Positions 37,301-45,735 of a stretch of DNA of 64,000 nt are shown piece by piece (the first letter of the stretch is position 1; the number at the start of each line of letters is the position of its first letter). The notes under the pieces were generated by a model. It did no database searches and was not told the DNA's origin. It was given only the letters and a program-made list of their open reading frames with translations. The position numbers and the translations under genes are program-made. The stretch comes from Atherinomorus stipes (Eukaryota; Chordata; Actinopteri; Atheriniformes; Atherinidae), in contig JALJCO010010492.1 in assembly GCA_023101725.1 (NCBI GenBank), forward strand, positions 1-64,000, given 5' to 3'.

Positions 37301-40300
37301 GCATCAAGCAGAGAAAACGTCCAAGGAGATGCAGGAGCTACTAAAACTGGGTTCAGAACTGTCCAACGCATTATCAAAAACTGGAAGGATAGTGGACCAT
37401 TGTCTTCCAGGAAGAAACATGGCCGGAATGATCTCAATTGCTTTAGCATTTGGTGAGATCAAATTGAAGAAAACAACAGTAGAACTCAGGTTTATGTTTA
37501 ATAGTGAAAGTAAGAGCTTTTCCACACGCACAATATGAAGGGAACTCAAGGGTTTGGGACTGAACAGCTGTGTAACCTTCAGAAAACCACTTATCAGTTA
37601 GAATAACCGGGAAAAAAAAGCTTCAGGTTGCGAGGGAGCATAAAGATTGGACTCTGGAGCAATGGAAGACGGTCATGTGGTCTTGTGAGTCCAGATTTAC
37701 CCTGATCCAGAGTGATGGGCGCATTGAGCCCATTGAGGATCTTTGGGATGTGCTGGAGAAGGCTGTGGTCAGACTCCACCATCATCATCATCAAGATTTT
37801 GGGGAAAATTGAATGCTACACTGGATGGAAATAAATCTGCTGACATTGCAGAAGCTCATCAAGACTAGGGCTGCCACAAACGATTATTTTGATAATCGGA
37901 TCATACGGAAATTGTTGTATATTTACAGCACCAGTCAAAAGTTTGGACACGCTCTCGTTGAATATAATAGAAAACGTGTCCAAACTTTTGACTGGCAGTG
38001 TGTGTGTTTATTTACGTTAATATACAATTCAAGAATAAGTTGACCAGACAGAGAGACAGACAAGGGAGTTGAGTTTGATGAACATAATAATCATTCAATC
38101 AATCAGCACGGGCCGTTAGCAGTTTTTCCAGTCCTGTCCGTTCCACAGGTGATTCATTTTTTAATTTTTTGTGTCAGAACATTTAATAATTGGCTGCAGT
38201 CGGGGAGTGAAGAAGACTTTAAGCAATATAGTAAAACATGATCCTGGAAAACAATACATCGATATAGATTGATGTATTGATAGTAAATCGATCCATCAAC
38301 CCAATATCGACCAAAAATTGATATCAAACCCACTTTTATTATGAAAATTGCTTAATTTTGAAGGTTCTCTGACACATTTTCACAACAAAATCCATATTTA
38401 TAGTTGTGCAGTGAATGGATGTGACACTGGGGGATTGTACTGCAAAGCTTACAGTTATGTTAAGAAACGATAACCTTATTTATTAAAAGAGGGGAGGTGT
38501 AGTGCTCGCTGGATCAAGTCTTGGGGAAACTTAACTCATCCTTCCTTTGAAAACCTTATTTATTACTTTATTACGATATAAAAGGATATTATTACGTAAT
38601 ATCCTTTTATATCGATCAGTGGATCCTAAATCTAATTGAATCGAAATTGTATCGTGACTGAATTTGAGATATCAGCAGACATTGAACTGTCTATCGACTG
38701 TATTTATATGGCGTGCTGAATCTTTGCAGGAGCATGTGAAGCAGCTTCGGAGTAGGGAACGTATCAGGTGCCGCATTCAGACACTGATGCATCCTCCCGT
38801 TTGTGTTTGTGTTGTCAGGAGTCGCAGGAGCTCAGACAGCAGCTGAGTGTGTGTCAGCAGAAACTTCAGAAGGTCGGGGAGGAGCTTGAAGAGGCCCAGC
38901 GTCTCCACGAGGCCGTGACCAGAGAGCTGGAAGCCGCCAAGCTGCTGAACACAGAGACGGTGCAGTCTGATCAGACCCAACAAAACCCCGATGATTCGTG
39001 TCTGACCTGATAGAAAACACAAACACCAGCCAGGATTCAACCAAGAATGCATATCTGTGTTTTCACTGTATCTGCTGTGTGAGCATGGATCTGACCCTGC
39101 GTGTTGTTGCAGGAGGCCCAGCTGTGCTGCGTGGAGGAGGAGCTGGCTCTGAAGGAGGCGCAGTGGCTGCAGGCGGAGGCCAGGCTGCAGAGCAGCGTCG
39201 CTGCTTTGGAGCAGGAGCTGGAGCTGGAGAGGGAGCAGCACAGCAGAGAGGTACAGTATCTGCTGTCACCTCTTCCTTAAATGTGTTTAGGGGTGGGTGG
39301 CAAAGACTTCACAATACGATACGTATCACGATACATGGGTCACGATACGATACAATATTGCGATATTGTGACTAGGGATGTAACGATATTGTCGATATCG
39401 CGATATCGCCGGAGGTAAACTGCCGCGATATCGTCGTGGTCTTGTCACGGTATGAAACAGCATGTCTCTTGAGACAAAAATAATAGTTTTCAGTCCGCTC
39501 TATGCGCAGTGTAACGTTCTAAACTACATAGACCATGATCCACATAATAAATGTTGATGTACCATCAAAACGGGTCAGTAACATATTTTTTTGTTTCACA
39601 GAGTTTTTTTGTCCTTTGTGAGACACCATTGTAAAAAAAGTGGAAGCTGCATGTATGTGGACCCACAGTGAGGAGGTAGAAACGGTTCATTCTAATTACT
39701 TTAATAAAGTAATTAGATACTAATAGAAACCCAGTTTTTAGTATGTTACATTTTTCTGTGATGCACCTTTGATAGTTCCACGCTGCAGCATTAAGGCAGG
39801 ACCTTGTGTGGGAATGAAACGAGGTGTTGCAGCTTATACTGATACCTTGATAAATGTATCAAGGTATGACACAGAGACCTGTGTCAGCATCTTATTGATC
39901 CCCGTGGTTCCAGTTTGTCTTTGTACGATCAAGATTACGTGGTTTTTAGCAGCTGTGGTGTCACTTCGTTCCTCAGTACGGTTTCCCTTCCTGTTTTAAT
40001 ATCCTCCTCCGCAGGAGTTCTTGTCCTCAGATCGTCCTATCATCACGTAGCCTCTTTCCCCAGAGCTGAGAACGTTTCATGTCCAGCTGATGTTTCTCGT
40101 GCTACCTTTTGCACATATTCCTGGATTCTGGTGACTGTGGGTGAGGGTTGAAGAACAGAGATTTTCCTTTCAGCTGTGGCCTCATCCAAGACAGAACAAG
40201 ACAGGGTTCCCACGTGTCCTGGAAATCCTGGAAAATGAACATTTTTCCAGTCATGGAAAACACATGGAAAATAAGAAAAAAACTAAAATGTCCTGAAAAA

Positions 40301-43300
40301 TATATGTATGTTTGTTTTCAACTGCCTTTAAATGGCAGCATTGAACTGTAACTTCTCTGCTTCAACACTGTTTTGCCGCTGCTTCACGGCTACTTAGTCG
40401 CTGCTTTATCACTGCTTCATCACTGCTTTGTCACTACTTTGTCGCTTCTTCATCGCTGCTTCGTCTCTGCTTCGTCGCTACTTCATCGCTGCTTCGTCTC
40501 TGCTTCGTCTCTGCTTCATCGCTGCTTCGTCTCTGCTTCGTCTCTGCTTTGTCTCTGCTTCGTCTCTGCTTCGTCGCTACTTCATCGCTGCTTTGTCTCT
40601 GCTTCGTCGCTACTTCATCACTGCTTCGTCTCTGCTTTGTCTCTGCTTCGTCGCTTCTTCATCGCTGCTTCGTCTCTGCTTTGTCTCTGCTTCGTCGCTA
40701 CTTCATCGCTGCTTCGTCTCTGCTTTGTCTCTGCTTCGTCGCTTCTTCATCGCTGCTTCGTCTCTGCTTTGTCTCTGCTTCGTCGCTACTTCATCGCTGC
40801 TTCGTCTCTGCTTCGTCGCTACTTCATCGCTGCTTCGTCTCTGCTTTGTCTCTGCTTCGTCGCTGCTTCATCACTGCTTCGTCTCTGCTTTGTCTCTGCT
40901 TCGTCGCTACTTCATCGCTGCTTCGTCTCTGCTTCGTCTCTGCTTCATCACTGCTTCGTCTCTGCTTTGTCTCTGCTTCGTCGCTACTTCATCGCTGCTT
41001 CGTCTCTGCTTCGTCGCTACTTCATCGCTGCTTCGTCTCTGCTTCGTCTCTGCTTCATCGCTGCTTCGTCTCTGCTTTGTCTCTGCTTCGTCGCTACTTC
41101 ATCACTGCTTCGTCTCTGCTTTGTCTCTGCTTTGTCGCTGTAAGTATTGGTATTATTTTTTCCGGACAACATCTTGTGAGATCTTGTTCCATCAGCATTT
41201 GTCCAGCATGTATAAAAGTCCCTGTTTTCCTGGAAGAACTTCATTTCCCAGCATTCCTGTCAGAGTCATGTGACTACAGTGCAACTGCTGCTGCTACAGA
41301 CTGACTTGCTTTGAAGCTGCTTATAATATGTCTGGTTTTAAGTTGTTGCTTAAGTTACCAAGTTGTCAGAAACATTAGAATTAGCCACATGTTGGCTAAT
41401 ACCTGCTAGTATCTGATATCTGGCAGCCAGATGTCCAAAATGAACTCCTCTGGCTGAGTTAAGGATATTTTGAGATTTTTGCACTCAGAGCAGAATAAAG
41501 TTGTATCTCTCAAAATATGAGAGATTCAACCTCAGTTGTCTGCATAGATCTGTATCAGTTGATATCGGAAATTAAGAGTTGGACAATATCGGTATATCTG
41601 ATATCGGTAAAAAAGCAAAATTCCCTACTTACCAGTAATGTAATTGGATGCTTGAGTCAATAATGTGATAATTATTAGGTGTGGCAGTGGCTCAGGTGGT
41701 AGAGCAGGTCGGCCAATGTTCGAAGGTTCAAATCCCAATTCCCTCAGCCAAATGTCGTTGTGTCCTTGGGCAAGAGTCCTTGCCTCCAGTGGGGGCATCA
41801 CTGGTGTATGAATGTGTGTGAATGTTTTCGGTGGTGGTCGGAGGGGCCGTAGGCGTGAAATGCCACGCTTCCGTCAGTCTGCCCACATACGTAGCTTACC
41901 ATCACCAAGTATGAATGAGGAGTGAAAGAATAATGGACCTACTGTGAGCGCTTTGAGTGCCCTGAAAAGCGTGACATAAATCTAACCCATTATATGAAGA
42001 TTCTGACAGTTTTCCAGCCTCACATGTAGAGATGCTGCAGGATGATCCGATATCACACAGAGCTCAGCCGTCGCGGGGGTCACAAACACCAACGTCTGGT
42101 ATCTTGGGGGTCATAGCGCAGAAAGTTTGGAAACTCCTAGATCGACATGTTGAACTGGACCCGACCGCCCCGCCGGAACCGTTTAATCCCAGTGTGCAGC
42201 TGTTGACCAACGTGCTCTGATGTGGAGCCATCGGTGTTTGGATGAATGACGTACCGCTGATGTCATTCACCGCTGCAGCAACGTGCTGTCACTTCTGTTC
42301 ATCTGTGATTCCACTGTGACGTCCAAATATGTTTTAACAACTTGAATCTCCATGAGACTGTGTTTTCTTGTCTTTTCAGTCAAGCTTTAAATGCCACAGA
42401 TCAGCTGGCTTCTTTATATGCAGAAATATTCATAAGATGCTTTGCGTTGACTGTTTATGGTAGAAAGTGGGTGTGTAGGGGGCAGAGCCGAATTCACCTG
42501 CGCAAACTTCCAGGGAGAGTGTGATTTATAAAGGGGAAATTGCTTGGATCTGTGCGCATGCACGGTTTTATAAATCTGAATATTTTTCTGCGCATGCAGA
42601 CTTTGTTTTTTGGCGCACGGACACTTTTAGTAAAGATCCTGCGCACAGTTTTATAAATAAGACCCCTGGTCCACTGCTCCTCATGAACCAGCCAGAGCCT
42701 CCTCTCCTACACTCTGGAGTAAACTTCCCTGGGGAGGCTAAGAAGTGGGACCCTGATAGCTGGAACAGACTCTCTGGTCCCCCTTTTTGAAAACCTTGGT
42801 CTGCCATCCACAGGTGTTCTCCTGGACCTCCATGCAACCCTGAAGGGGCGTCTAGGCCGGGGTGACTCTCATCCACACACCCAACGCTCAAACCCCTCTG
42901 GACTTGTTTTAATGACGCTCTCCCTCTCCACCCCCAGCTGGACTCGCTGCAGCAGACTCGAGGCCAGCTCCTCAAAGTCTCGGAGCAGATCTCCTCCACC
43001 ATGCGCTCCTCCCAGGATCAGCTGACCGCGAAGCTTCAGCAGAGCCAGGTCCAGCTCCAGGAAGCAAAGGCACACTGCGAACAGACCAAAGCCCAGCTGG
43101 ACCGAGCCGAGACTGAGCTGGACTACACCCGGAGCCAAGCCGGTCAGCTCCAGACGGACTTGGAGCAGAGTCGAGTCCAGCTCCGTCAGAGTCGAGCCCA
43201 GCTGGAGCAAAGCAGAGTCCAGAACAACCGTCTCCAGGACCAGATCCAGCAGCTGACATCTCACTTAAACCAGAGCAGGGTTCAGGTCTCCCAGCTCCAG

Positions 43301-45266
43301 ACTCGGCTCCACATCACTGAGAAGTCTGCAGAGACCTCCTCCGAGTCCCTGCTCATCAAGGTGGTAATCTCCCTTTTCATTTCAGCTTATTAACCCTTTA
43401 AAACTCCTGCAGATCTCCCCAAGCTTCATCTGTTCCATCATCACCACCAGTTCCTCCAGACTGGTAGTGTGTAACTAGAGGTAGATGTGATGAATGGTTT
43501 AGTCTTTGGGTCCTTTCTATCCCGTCCAGGTTTACAGTCCAGCCACTAAATGCTGTGTTTATTCAGAGATCAGATGGAGGTTCTGATGCTCACTGGGATT
43601 AAAGCCCCTCCCAGAGATAGTGCCGATGGATCGGCGAGGGTTAAAATCAATGATCCGATCGCATGTGCTTTATGGTCTGATAGACATTCTGGATCCAAAG
43701 GTGGCGCTTGTGTGCTAAAACGCTACCGCTTCAAAACATACAGTAGGCCCTGTCCCAATACTCGCACTGAACCCTACGGTCCTGTATGAAGCGTGCAGGT
43801 GGTAAAAGTGCACATTAAGGTTGGAGTGAGCAGGTTAGTGCAGGAAAAAGGCAGAAGTGGGACAGTGATGGTTCCTCCATCATCTTGCACCACAACATTT
43901 CATGTCATTGCTTCCAAACTCAGCTTCATCTCTGTTCCTGGTGAGGAGACGTCATTTTCAGACCTAAACAGAATAAAGTTCATTTAATCTGTTCTTGTAA
44001 AATATATGTTATGAAGTTCACATATGTCGTGCTGCCTGCACGCACTGATGACACGTCAGCGATATGGACAAGCATGCGAGTTTACTGCCTGTCAGATCGT
44101 TTGGCATATTTTGCACAAAGCCGCTGCTGCTATGAAGGAATGTTAAAGTTGCTTTTATGTAATGAAAAAAAGGTGATCTAGGAGTGTAAATAAATAATTA
44201 CAAGGTTAAATGTCTGCACAATCCGTTAATCTGGTCAATCCGTCCAGAACTTTTTCCTAAAAGTTGCTGACAGACAGACGGACCAACGCCACTGAAAACA
44301 TAACCTTAGCAGAGGTAATAAACGAAAGACTATCGACCTTTGCGTGAGTGGAGGTATTAATGGCGAAAAAAGAATAGAATAGTATAAATATCAATAATGT
44401 TGTTCCACATGATCCATCAGTTCTGGTCGGTATAGGGATCGGTGAGGCTGTAGGTGATCGGTATCCGTCCCAACAAACCTGATCGGACCATCTTTAATTA
44501 AAGCTTCATCTTCTGCATTTAGTAGTTTTGCATTAAAAAAATCAGGTGGACCGAAACTCAAACTCTTGTGAGAGTTTTAAGGATCTGCAGTGTAATTTTT
44601 AACATTAATAATCACTCTGCTGTTTGTCCGTCAGGAGTCTGAGGTGACCCGTCTCCAGGCCAGGATCTCCAGTCTGGGACGAGCTGTGGACCGACAGAAT
44701 CTGTACAACGCCACTCCCTCTCCGCTCGCTCGCCTCCTTCCTCCCCCAAAAACGTCCAAACCCGACCTTCCTCGTCACCCCCTGCTCACTCGTATCTGCT
44801 GCCCCCCTCAGCGCTCCTCTTCTCTGAGCAGCCCCCCGGCAGCAGCGTCGCCTCCTCCTTGGACCTCCCTCTGAGCCTGGAGGCGACGCTGAGGGAGGCT
44901 TTGAGCAAGCAGTCGTGGGAGACCTCCTCAGCCTCCGTCTCGTCTCTCCTGGAGGCGGCTGACCCCGGCTGGCGGGGGCTCAGCGCCGCAGAGGCCACGG
45001 CGGGGTCCGACCTCTCCTTCAACCCGCTCACATACATGCTGGAAAAAGAAAGTGATCCAAACGTGGAGGTCGCATCGTTGCAGGGAGGAGACGAGCTGCA
45101 CAGCGAGTCGAGGAGGGAGTCTGTGAGCACGTTGGTGGGGGAGGAGGAAGAGGAGGAGGAGGAGGATATGAGCTCTCTGACTGGGATGCTGAGGTTTGTG
45201 AATCAGACATTAGCTATGCAGGAGGACGCCTCTGCATGGAGCTCAGCGAACCCAACACAGACCTGA
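13501..45266 (+). CDS. ccdc18: Coiled-coil domain-containing protein 18, 22 exons, 5' exons missing from window
   Basis: Exons: 13501-13607, 13771-13899, 17299-17395, 17478-17599, 17691-17994, 18069-18156, 20528-20745, 24359-24469, 24567-24698, 24826-24960, 25044-25121, 27790-27906, 27981-28136, 28810-28952, 29251-29414, 31233-31446, 35919-36018, 36104-36241, 38819-38959, 39113-39250, 42938-43360, 44635-45266. All junctions are GT-AG; the first 21 sum to 1085 codons with no phase conflict. The product is almost all heptad-like Glu/Gln/Leu coiled coil. Order and motifs follow my memory of human CCDC18 (1454 aa): [89 protein letters not shown] and LTGMLRF. CCDC18 is reported as a centriolar-satellite/centrosome-associated protein; function is not readable here. 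The first exon has an intronic acceptor (CTTTAACAG), so roughly 170 N-terminal residues are encoded outside the window. The last exon contains an apparent one-base deletion. Confidence 0.93.
14195..15092. repeat. 29-bp minisatellite, about 31 units, in a ccdc18 intron
   Basis: The unit is CATCATGATGAGAATCTCCC followed by GTTCCACCG, tandem with few substitutions (CCCG/CTTG, CCG/CTC/CAC variants). Each unit holds the perfect 10-bp palindrome CATCATGATG. The array sits between the second and third visible ccdc18 exons. No coding role. Confidence 0.96.
15429..16374. mobile_element. TIR element with GCTGGGTTTC ends flanked by TA
   Basis: The left end is GCTGGGTTTCAATTACAC and the right end GTGTAATGGAAACCCAGC. 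TA dinucleotides flank it (15427-15428, 16375-16376). The interior is AT-rich and non-coding. A related right end (AATGGAAACACAGCT) is at 57001-57020. TA duplication suggests Tc1/mariner-like, but a 2-bp site is weak evidence. Confidence 0.7.
16418..16955. mobile_element. piggyBac-like MITE, copy 1 (TTAA flanks)
   Basis: The ends AGGGGCAGTATGTAA and TTACACACTGTACCT are inverted and flanked by TTAA (16414-16417, 16956-16959). A homologous copy along its full length lies at 57642-58146. It is non-coding and sits in the intron before the third visible ccdc18 exon. Confidence 0.83.
17691..17994 (+). CDS. ccdc18: ccdc18 exon with 5x LEQQ-type repeat
   Basis: This 304-nt exon encodes 101 full codons. 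In its middle CTGGAGCAGCAG is repeated, giving [16 protein letters not shown], a short in-frame 12-bp tandem repeat inside the coiled coil. It ends RE at a GTGGAG donor, and the next exon (18069-18156) continues in phase 0 with a fish-type non-coiled stretch ([14 protein letters not shown]). Confidence 0.88.
18208..18360. repeat. Interspersed repeat fragment, copy 1 of 2
   Basis: This shares GCGGGCCGTTAGCAG, TTCCACAGGTGA, GTGTTAGAACATTTAAT and CCTGGAAAAC with the segment at 38106-38255 in the same order. No ends or target duplications could be defined, so the family is unnamed. Confidence 0.7.
18585..18801 (+). mobile_element. tRNA-derived SINE, 5'-truncated, with poly-A tail
   Basis: It contains a pol III B-box-like GGTTCGAGTCCC, then CTGAGCAAGGTCCTTAACCC and ACTGCTCCCCAGGCGC, a body typical of fish SINEs, and ends in about 22 A. 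The A box is missing. It lies in a ccdc18 intron in the sense orientation. Confidence 0.75.
18953..19657. repeat. (GGAA/GGAT)n tract with three inverted inserts
   Basis: About 700 bp of GGAT/GGAA tetranucleotides. At about 19217, 19341 and 19454 it switches strand for about 45 bp (ACATCCATACTTCCTTCC), ending at a GGTCAACC(C/T)GGATGG junction, so each block can fold into a GGAAGG/CCTTCC hairpin. The spacing of 124 and 113 bp implies a higher-order unit. Long Pro/His/Ser or Lys/Asp/Gly ORFs here are repeat by-products. Confidence 0.93.
23048..23598. mobile_element. TA-flanked MITE with CCGTATTTTCCGGAC ends
   Basis: The left end is CCGTATTTTCCGGACTGTAA and the right end TTATAATCTGGACAATACGG, an imperfect inversion. 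TA flanks both sides (23046-23047, 23599-23600). Fragments of its interior (AGATGTCCAAAAT, GGGATTTTTGC) recur at 41425-41500. It is non-coding; Tc1/mariner-type insertion is inferred from TA. Confidence 0.75.
23631..24236. mobile_element. hAT-like element with GGGGTGCACGATAA end
   Basis: The left end AGGGGTGCACGATAATGATC opposes a right end TAAACGTGCATCCCTT preceded by TATCGGTATCGG. The presumed target duplication is too decayed to read. Non-coding. Confidence 0.55.
25220..26349. mobile_element. hAT-type MITE, its right TSD displaced by a LINE insertion
   Basis: The left end is TAGAGCTGTACCTAGCGATT and the right end ATTAACTGTTTCAGCCCTA. The left flank ATCGGAAA (25212-25219) matches GTCGGAAA at 27656-27663, beyond the LINE, in 7 of 8 bases. 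This shows that the LINE landed in the right target duplication. A second hAT-like end (TAGGGCTGGGCGATATTGAA, 25443) starts inside without a visible partner. Confidence 0.75.
26360..27651 (+). pseudogene. L2-type LINE, 5'-truncated reverse transcriptase relic
   Basis: This encodes the C-terminal part of an L2/CR1-clade reverse transcriptase: [11 protein letters not shown], then [15 protein letters not shown], the active-site YADD (in [10 protein letters not shown]), [11 protein letters not shown] and DLNFEKHIK. The frame shifts near 26450 and a stop falls at about 26853, so it is dead. The 3' end is the TTGCC tail. The 7-bp target duplication CCTAGTC is at 26353-26359 and 27652-27658, with an extra tandem copy at 26346-26352. 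It lies in a ccdc18 intron in the sense orientation. Confidence 0.9.
27981..28136 (+). CDS. ccdc18: ccdc18 exon carrying the LQQQQTML motif
   Basis: This 52-codon, phase 0 exon runs from a GGTTCAG acceptor to a GTCAGA donor. The string [20 protein letters not shown] is one of the closest matches to human CCDC18, where a similar Gln run followed by a GELEDTQ-like stretch occurs. It anchors the identification together with the exons at 24359, 31233, 36104 and 44635. Confidence 0.9.
28318..28370. repeat. (TA)n/(TG)n microsatellite
   Basis: A TGTGTGTATATATATATA run with a short AAAATATATATA interruption, in the intron after the 27981-28136 exon. Confidence 0.9.
29492..31177. mobile_element. Candidate hAT-like element with CAGGAGTCTGCAACCTG end, T-rich interior
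   Basis: The left end CAGGAGTCTGCAACCTGCGG opposes GCTGCAGACCCCTG at the right. The interior is rich in T runs and in TCAGAATTCTGACTTTTTTC motifs that pair with each other. It received the 706-bp hAT insertion at 30131-30836. No target duplication matches, so the outer boundary is tentative. Confidence 0.5.
30131..30836. mobile_element. hAT-superfamily element, short copy, perfect TSD GAATTCTG
   Basis: Terminal repeats TAGGGATGCACCGAT and ATCGGTGCATCCCTA are identical to those of the copy at 10119-12255, and the body is closely similar apart from the nested insertion in that copy. The flanks 30123-30130 and 30837-30844 are both GAATTCTG. Confidence 0.94.
31855..32955. repeat. TAACATGTCT-type degenerate tandem array, part 1
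   Basis: About 1.1 kb of 10-11-bp units (TAACATGTCT, TAACACATCTA, TATAGCATGTC) with a higher-order period of roughly 180-200 bp, seen as recurring ATGCATCTGTAACATGTCTG. The same array resumes at 35496-35705, after two transposon insertions. Confidence 0.92.
32961..33148. mobile_element. Small TIR element inside the tandem array
   Basis: The left TAGTGTCCAAATCTGTCCTC and right GAGGACCGTAGCTGGACACC are imperfect inversions. The type resembles the widespread hAT MITE with GTCCTCGAGGGCC-like ends. Target duplication is masked by the surrounding repeat. Confidence 0.65.
33185..35494. mobile_element. PIF/Harbinger-like non-autonomous element (3-bp TAA TSD)
   Basis: The left end is AGCCAGGATCAAACTACAC and the right end GTGTAGTTTGGACCAGGCT, inverted with three mismatches. 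TAA flanks both sides (33182-33184, 35495-35497), and the tandem array continues on the other side, which proves insertion. A 3-bp TWA duplication points to PIF/Harbinger. No transposase. A GC-rich insertion lies within. Confidence 0.8.
34219..34995. mobile_element. GC-rich insertion nested in the Harbinger-like element
   Basis: It starts TGTCACGGGTGGTCC and ends GTTCACCCTGTGACAC, an imperfect inversion with ACACAT on both sides. A GC-rich core (34430-34760) contains repeated GGCC(A/G)TAGGC and CGGCCGCC motifs, unlike the AT-rich surroundings. ORFs there have no recognisable domain. Exact ends are uncertain. Confidence 0.5.
35496..35705. repeat. TAACATGTCT-type tandem array, part 2
   Basis: Continuation of the array at 31855-32955 (TAACATGTCTATAAC, GTAACACATCTG) immediately after the TAA of the Harbinger-like insertion. 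It ends in a T-rich tract about 200 bp before a ccdc18 exon. Confidence 0.88.
37160..37865 (+). pseudogene. Tc1-like transposase relic
   Basis: A broken reading frame with recognisable Tc1 pieces in order: an HTH-like part ([20 protein letters not shown]), the block [20 protein letters not shown], and [12 protein letters not shown] near the C-terminus. The usual Asp in the SDES motif is replaced (SCES), and several stops and shifts separate the blocks. Terminal repeats were not identified. It lies in a ccdc18 intron, in the same orientation as the gene. Confidence 0.78.
37924..38002. mobile_element. Minimal Tc1-type hairpin MITE (about 79 bp)
   Basis: The left arm CACCAGTCAAAAGTTTGGAC and right arm GTCCAAACTTTTGACTGG are perfect inversions separated by about 30 bp. 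The arm resembles a well-known Tc1-like terminal repeat. It interrupts another hAT-like end (TAGGGCTGCCACAAACGATT, 37866). Confidence 0.8.
38106..38255. repeat. Interspersed repeat fragment, copy 2 of 2
   Basis: Homologous to 18208-18360 (GGGCCGTTAGCAG, CCACAGGTGA, GTGTCAGAACATTTAAT, CTGGAAAAC). It is followed by an ATCGAT-rich stretch (38260-38340) that looks like another transposon end. Confidence 0.7.
39296..39460. mobile_element. Fragments of hAT-like ends
   Basis: ACGATACGTATCACGATAC motifs are followed by TAGGGATGTAACGATATTGT at 39373. The same TAGGGATGTAACGAT end delimits the complete MITE at 60568-60965, but no right end was found here, so it is a partial or eroded copy. Confidence 0.55.
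40376..41140. repeat. 11-bp minisatellite, about 69 units
   Basis: Units are CTGCTTCGTCT with variants (CTACTTCATCG, CTGCTTTGTCT). Because 11 is not a multiple of three, each frame steps through the same 33-nt cycle, so all three plus frames are open for 250-280 codons and give near-identical peptides of the type [11 protein letters not shown]. These are repeat artefacts, not genes. Located in the ccdc18 intron before the exon at 42938. Confidence 0.95.
41680..41995 (+). mobile_element. tRNA-derived SINE
   Basis: Pol III promoter boxes are visible: A-box-like TGGCTCAGGTGG (41688-41699) and B box GGTTCAAATCC (41725-41735). The body includes TGTGTCCTTGGGCAAGAGTC and the tail GAGCGCTTTGAGTGCCCTG, a form common in fish genomes. 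It is not a functional tRNA: no cloverleaf can be drawn beyond the boxes. Confidence 0.8.
42938..43360 (+). CDS. ccdc18: ccdc18 largest internal exon, QSRVQL repeat coiled coil
   Basis: A 141-codon exon, phase 0 at both ends. It encodes about eight imperfect 7-residue repeats of the type [21 protein letters not shown], a regular heptad coiled coil. The antisense strand gives Leu/Gly-rich ORFs that are only shadows of this repeat. The expansion by near-identical heptads looks more regular than my memory of the mammalian protein here, suggesting local tandem duplication in the fish lineage (inference). Confidence 0.9.
44635..45266 (+). CDS. ccdc18: ccdc18 terminal exon with apparent one-base deletion
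   Basis: It begins in phase 0 with [20 protein letters not shown], matching the human ESELTRLQAKIS region, but that frame stops at 44872-44874. The conserved C-terminal box ([19 protein letters not shown], an 8-Glu run, [18 protein letters not shown]) is in another frame, open from 44643 to the stop at 45264-45266. The exon is 632 nt: one more base would make 211 full codons. No intron with usable GT-AG and correct phase resolves the shift. Runs of C and A (44751-44760, 44802-44807, 44831-44836) are candidate sites of a sequencing error. Confidence 0.85.
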
Positions 45267-45708
45267 CGGAGGCAGCTCGTCCACCAGCAGGCATGGAAGT
45301 GACGATAAAACCACGAAAAAGAACGTTTTAGGAAATGATTCATTCATTTTTATCTAAATGAAGTCCCAGTCGCAGCTACAAGCTCTGGAGGGAAGACCTG
45401 GTCTGGTTTCTAGGTAAAAAAACAAGGTCATTCTCACCTGTTTGCCTTTCAGGGAGGTGTCGGACAGACCGGCTGCATCCTCATCCTCATCCTCATCCGT
45501 CCTCACATGTTTATCTGTGGATCAGCCTGTTATTTGTTCACATTTCTCATTAAATCTGTCCGTTGAGTGTTTATGTCAGCAGAGATGAAATGATCACTGT
45601 TACTTTTCCAGGCTGTAAATATTCTACTTTTTAAGATTTGTATATAAAACTAAGCGTATTTCATGTTCTGTTGATATTTATATGTACAAAACCCATTTTG
45701 AGAAACAA

Positions 45709-45714
45709 ATTAAA
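45709..45714 (+). terminator. ccdc18: ccdc18 polyadenylation signal ATTAAA
   Basis: ATTAAA lies 443 bp after the stop, followed by a T-rich stretch. The region 45267-45735 is the likely 3' UTR, with a short TCCTCATCC repeat at 45477-45497. No better AATAAA is closer to the stop. Confidence 0.55.
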
Positions 45715-45735
45715 GCATTTTTTAGATAAAACCTG

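Noticed and set aside
37975..38002. Rho-independent terminator-like hairpin
   Set aside because: The genome is eukaryotic and the hairpin is explained by Tc1-type terminal repeats.
38731..38768. Extra ccdc18 exon starting [10 protein letters not shown]
   Set aside because: It has an acceptor (TTTGCAG) and a donor (GTGCCG), but using it puts the next exon out of frame with an early stop. The flanking exons already join in phase 0.
40373..41304. Three long overlapping ORFs (251-281 codons) as membrane-like proteins
   Set aside because: They are produced by an 11-bp tandem repeat read in three frames, with no splice context or conserved domain.
41680..41760. tRNA gene
   Set aside because: A and B boxes are present, but no cloverleaf or anticodon arm; the downstream body is SINE sequence.
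42568..43264. Minus-strand Leu/Gly-rich ORFs opposite the large ccdc18 exon
   Set aside because: Antisense shadow of a Gln/Leu/Glu heptad repeat; no start, splice or domain evidence.
44703..44810. Short intron (GTACAA...CCCCTCAG) repairing the ccdc18 terminal frame
   Set aside because: The splice would enter the third frame, which stops within five codons. The observed phases need a one-base change instead.
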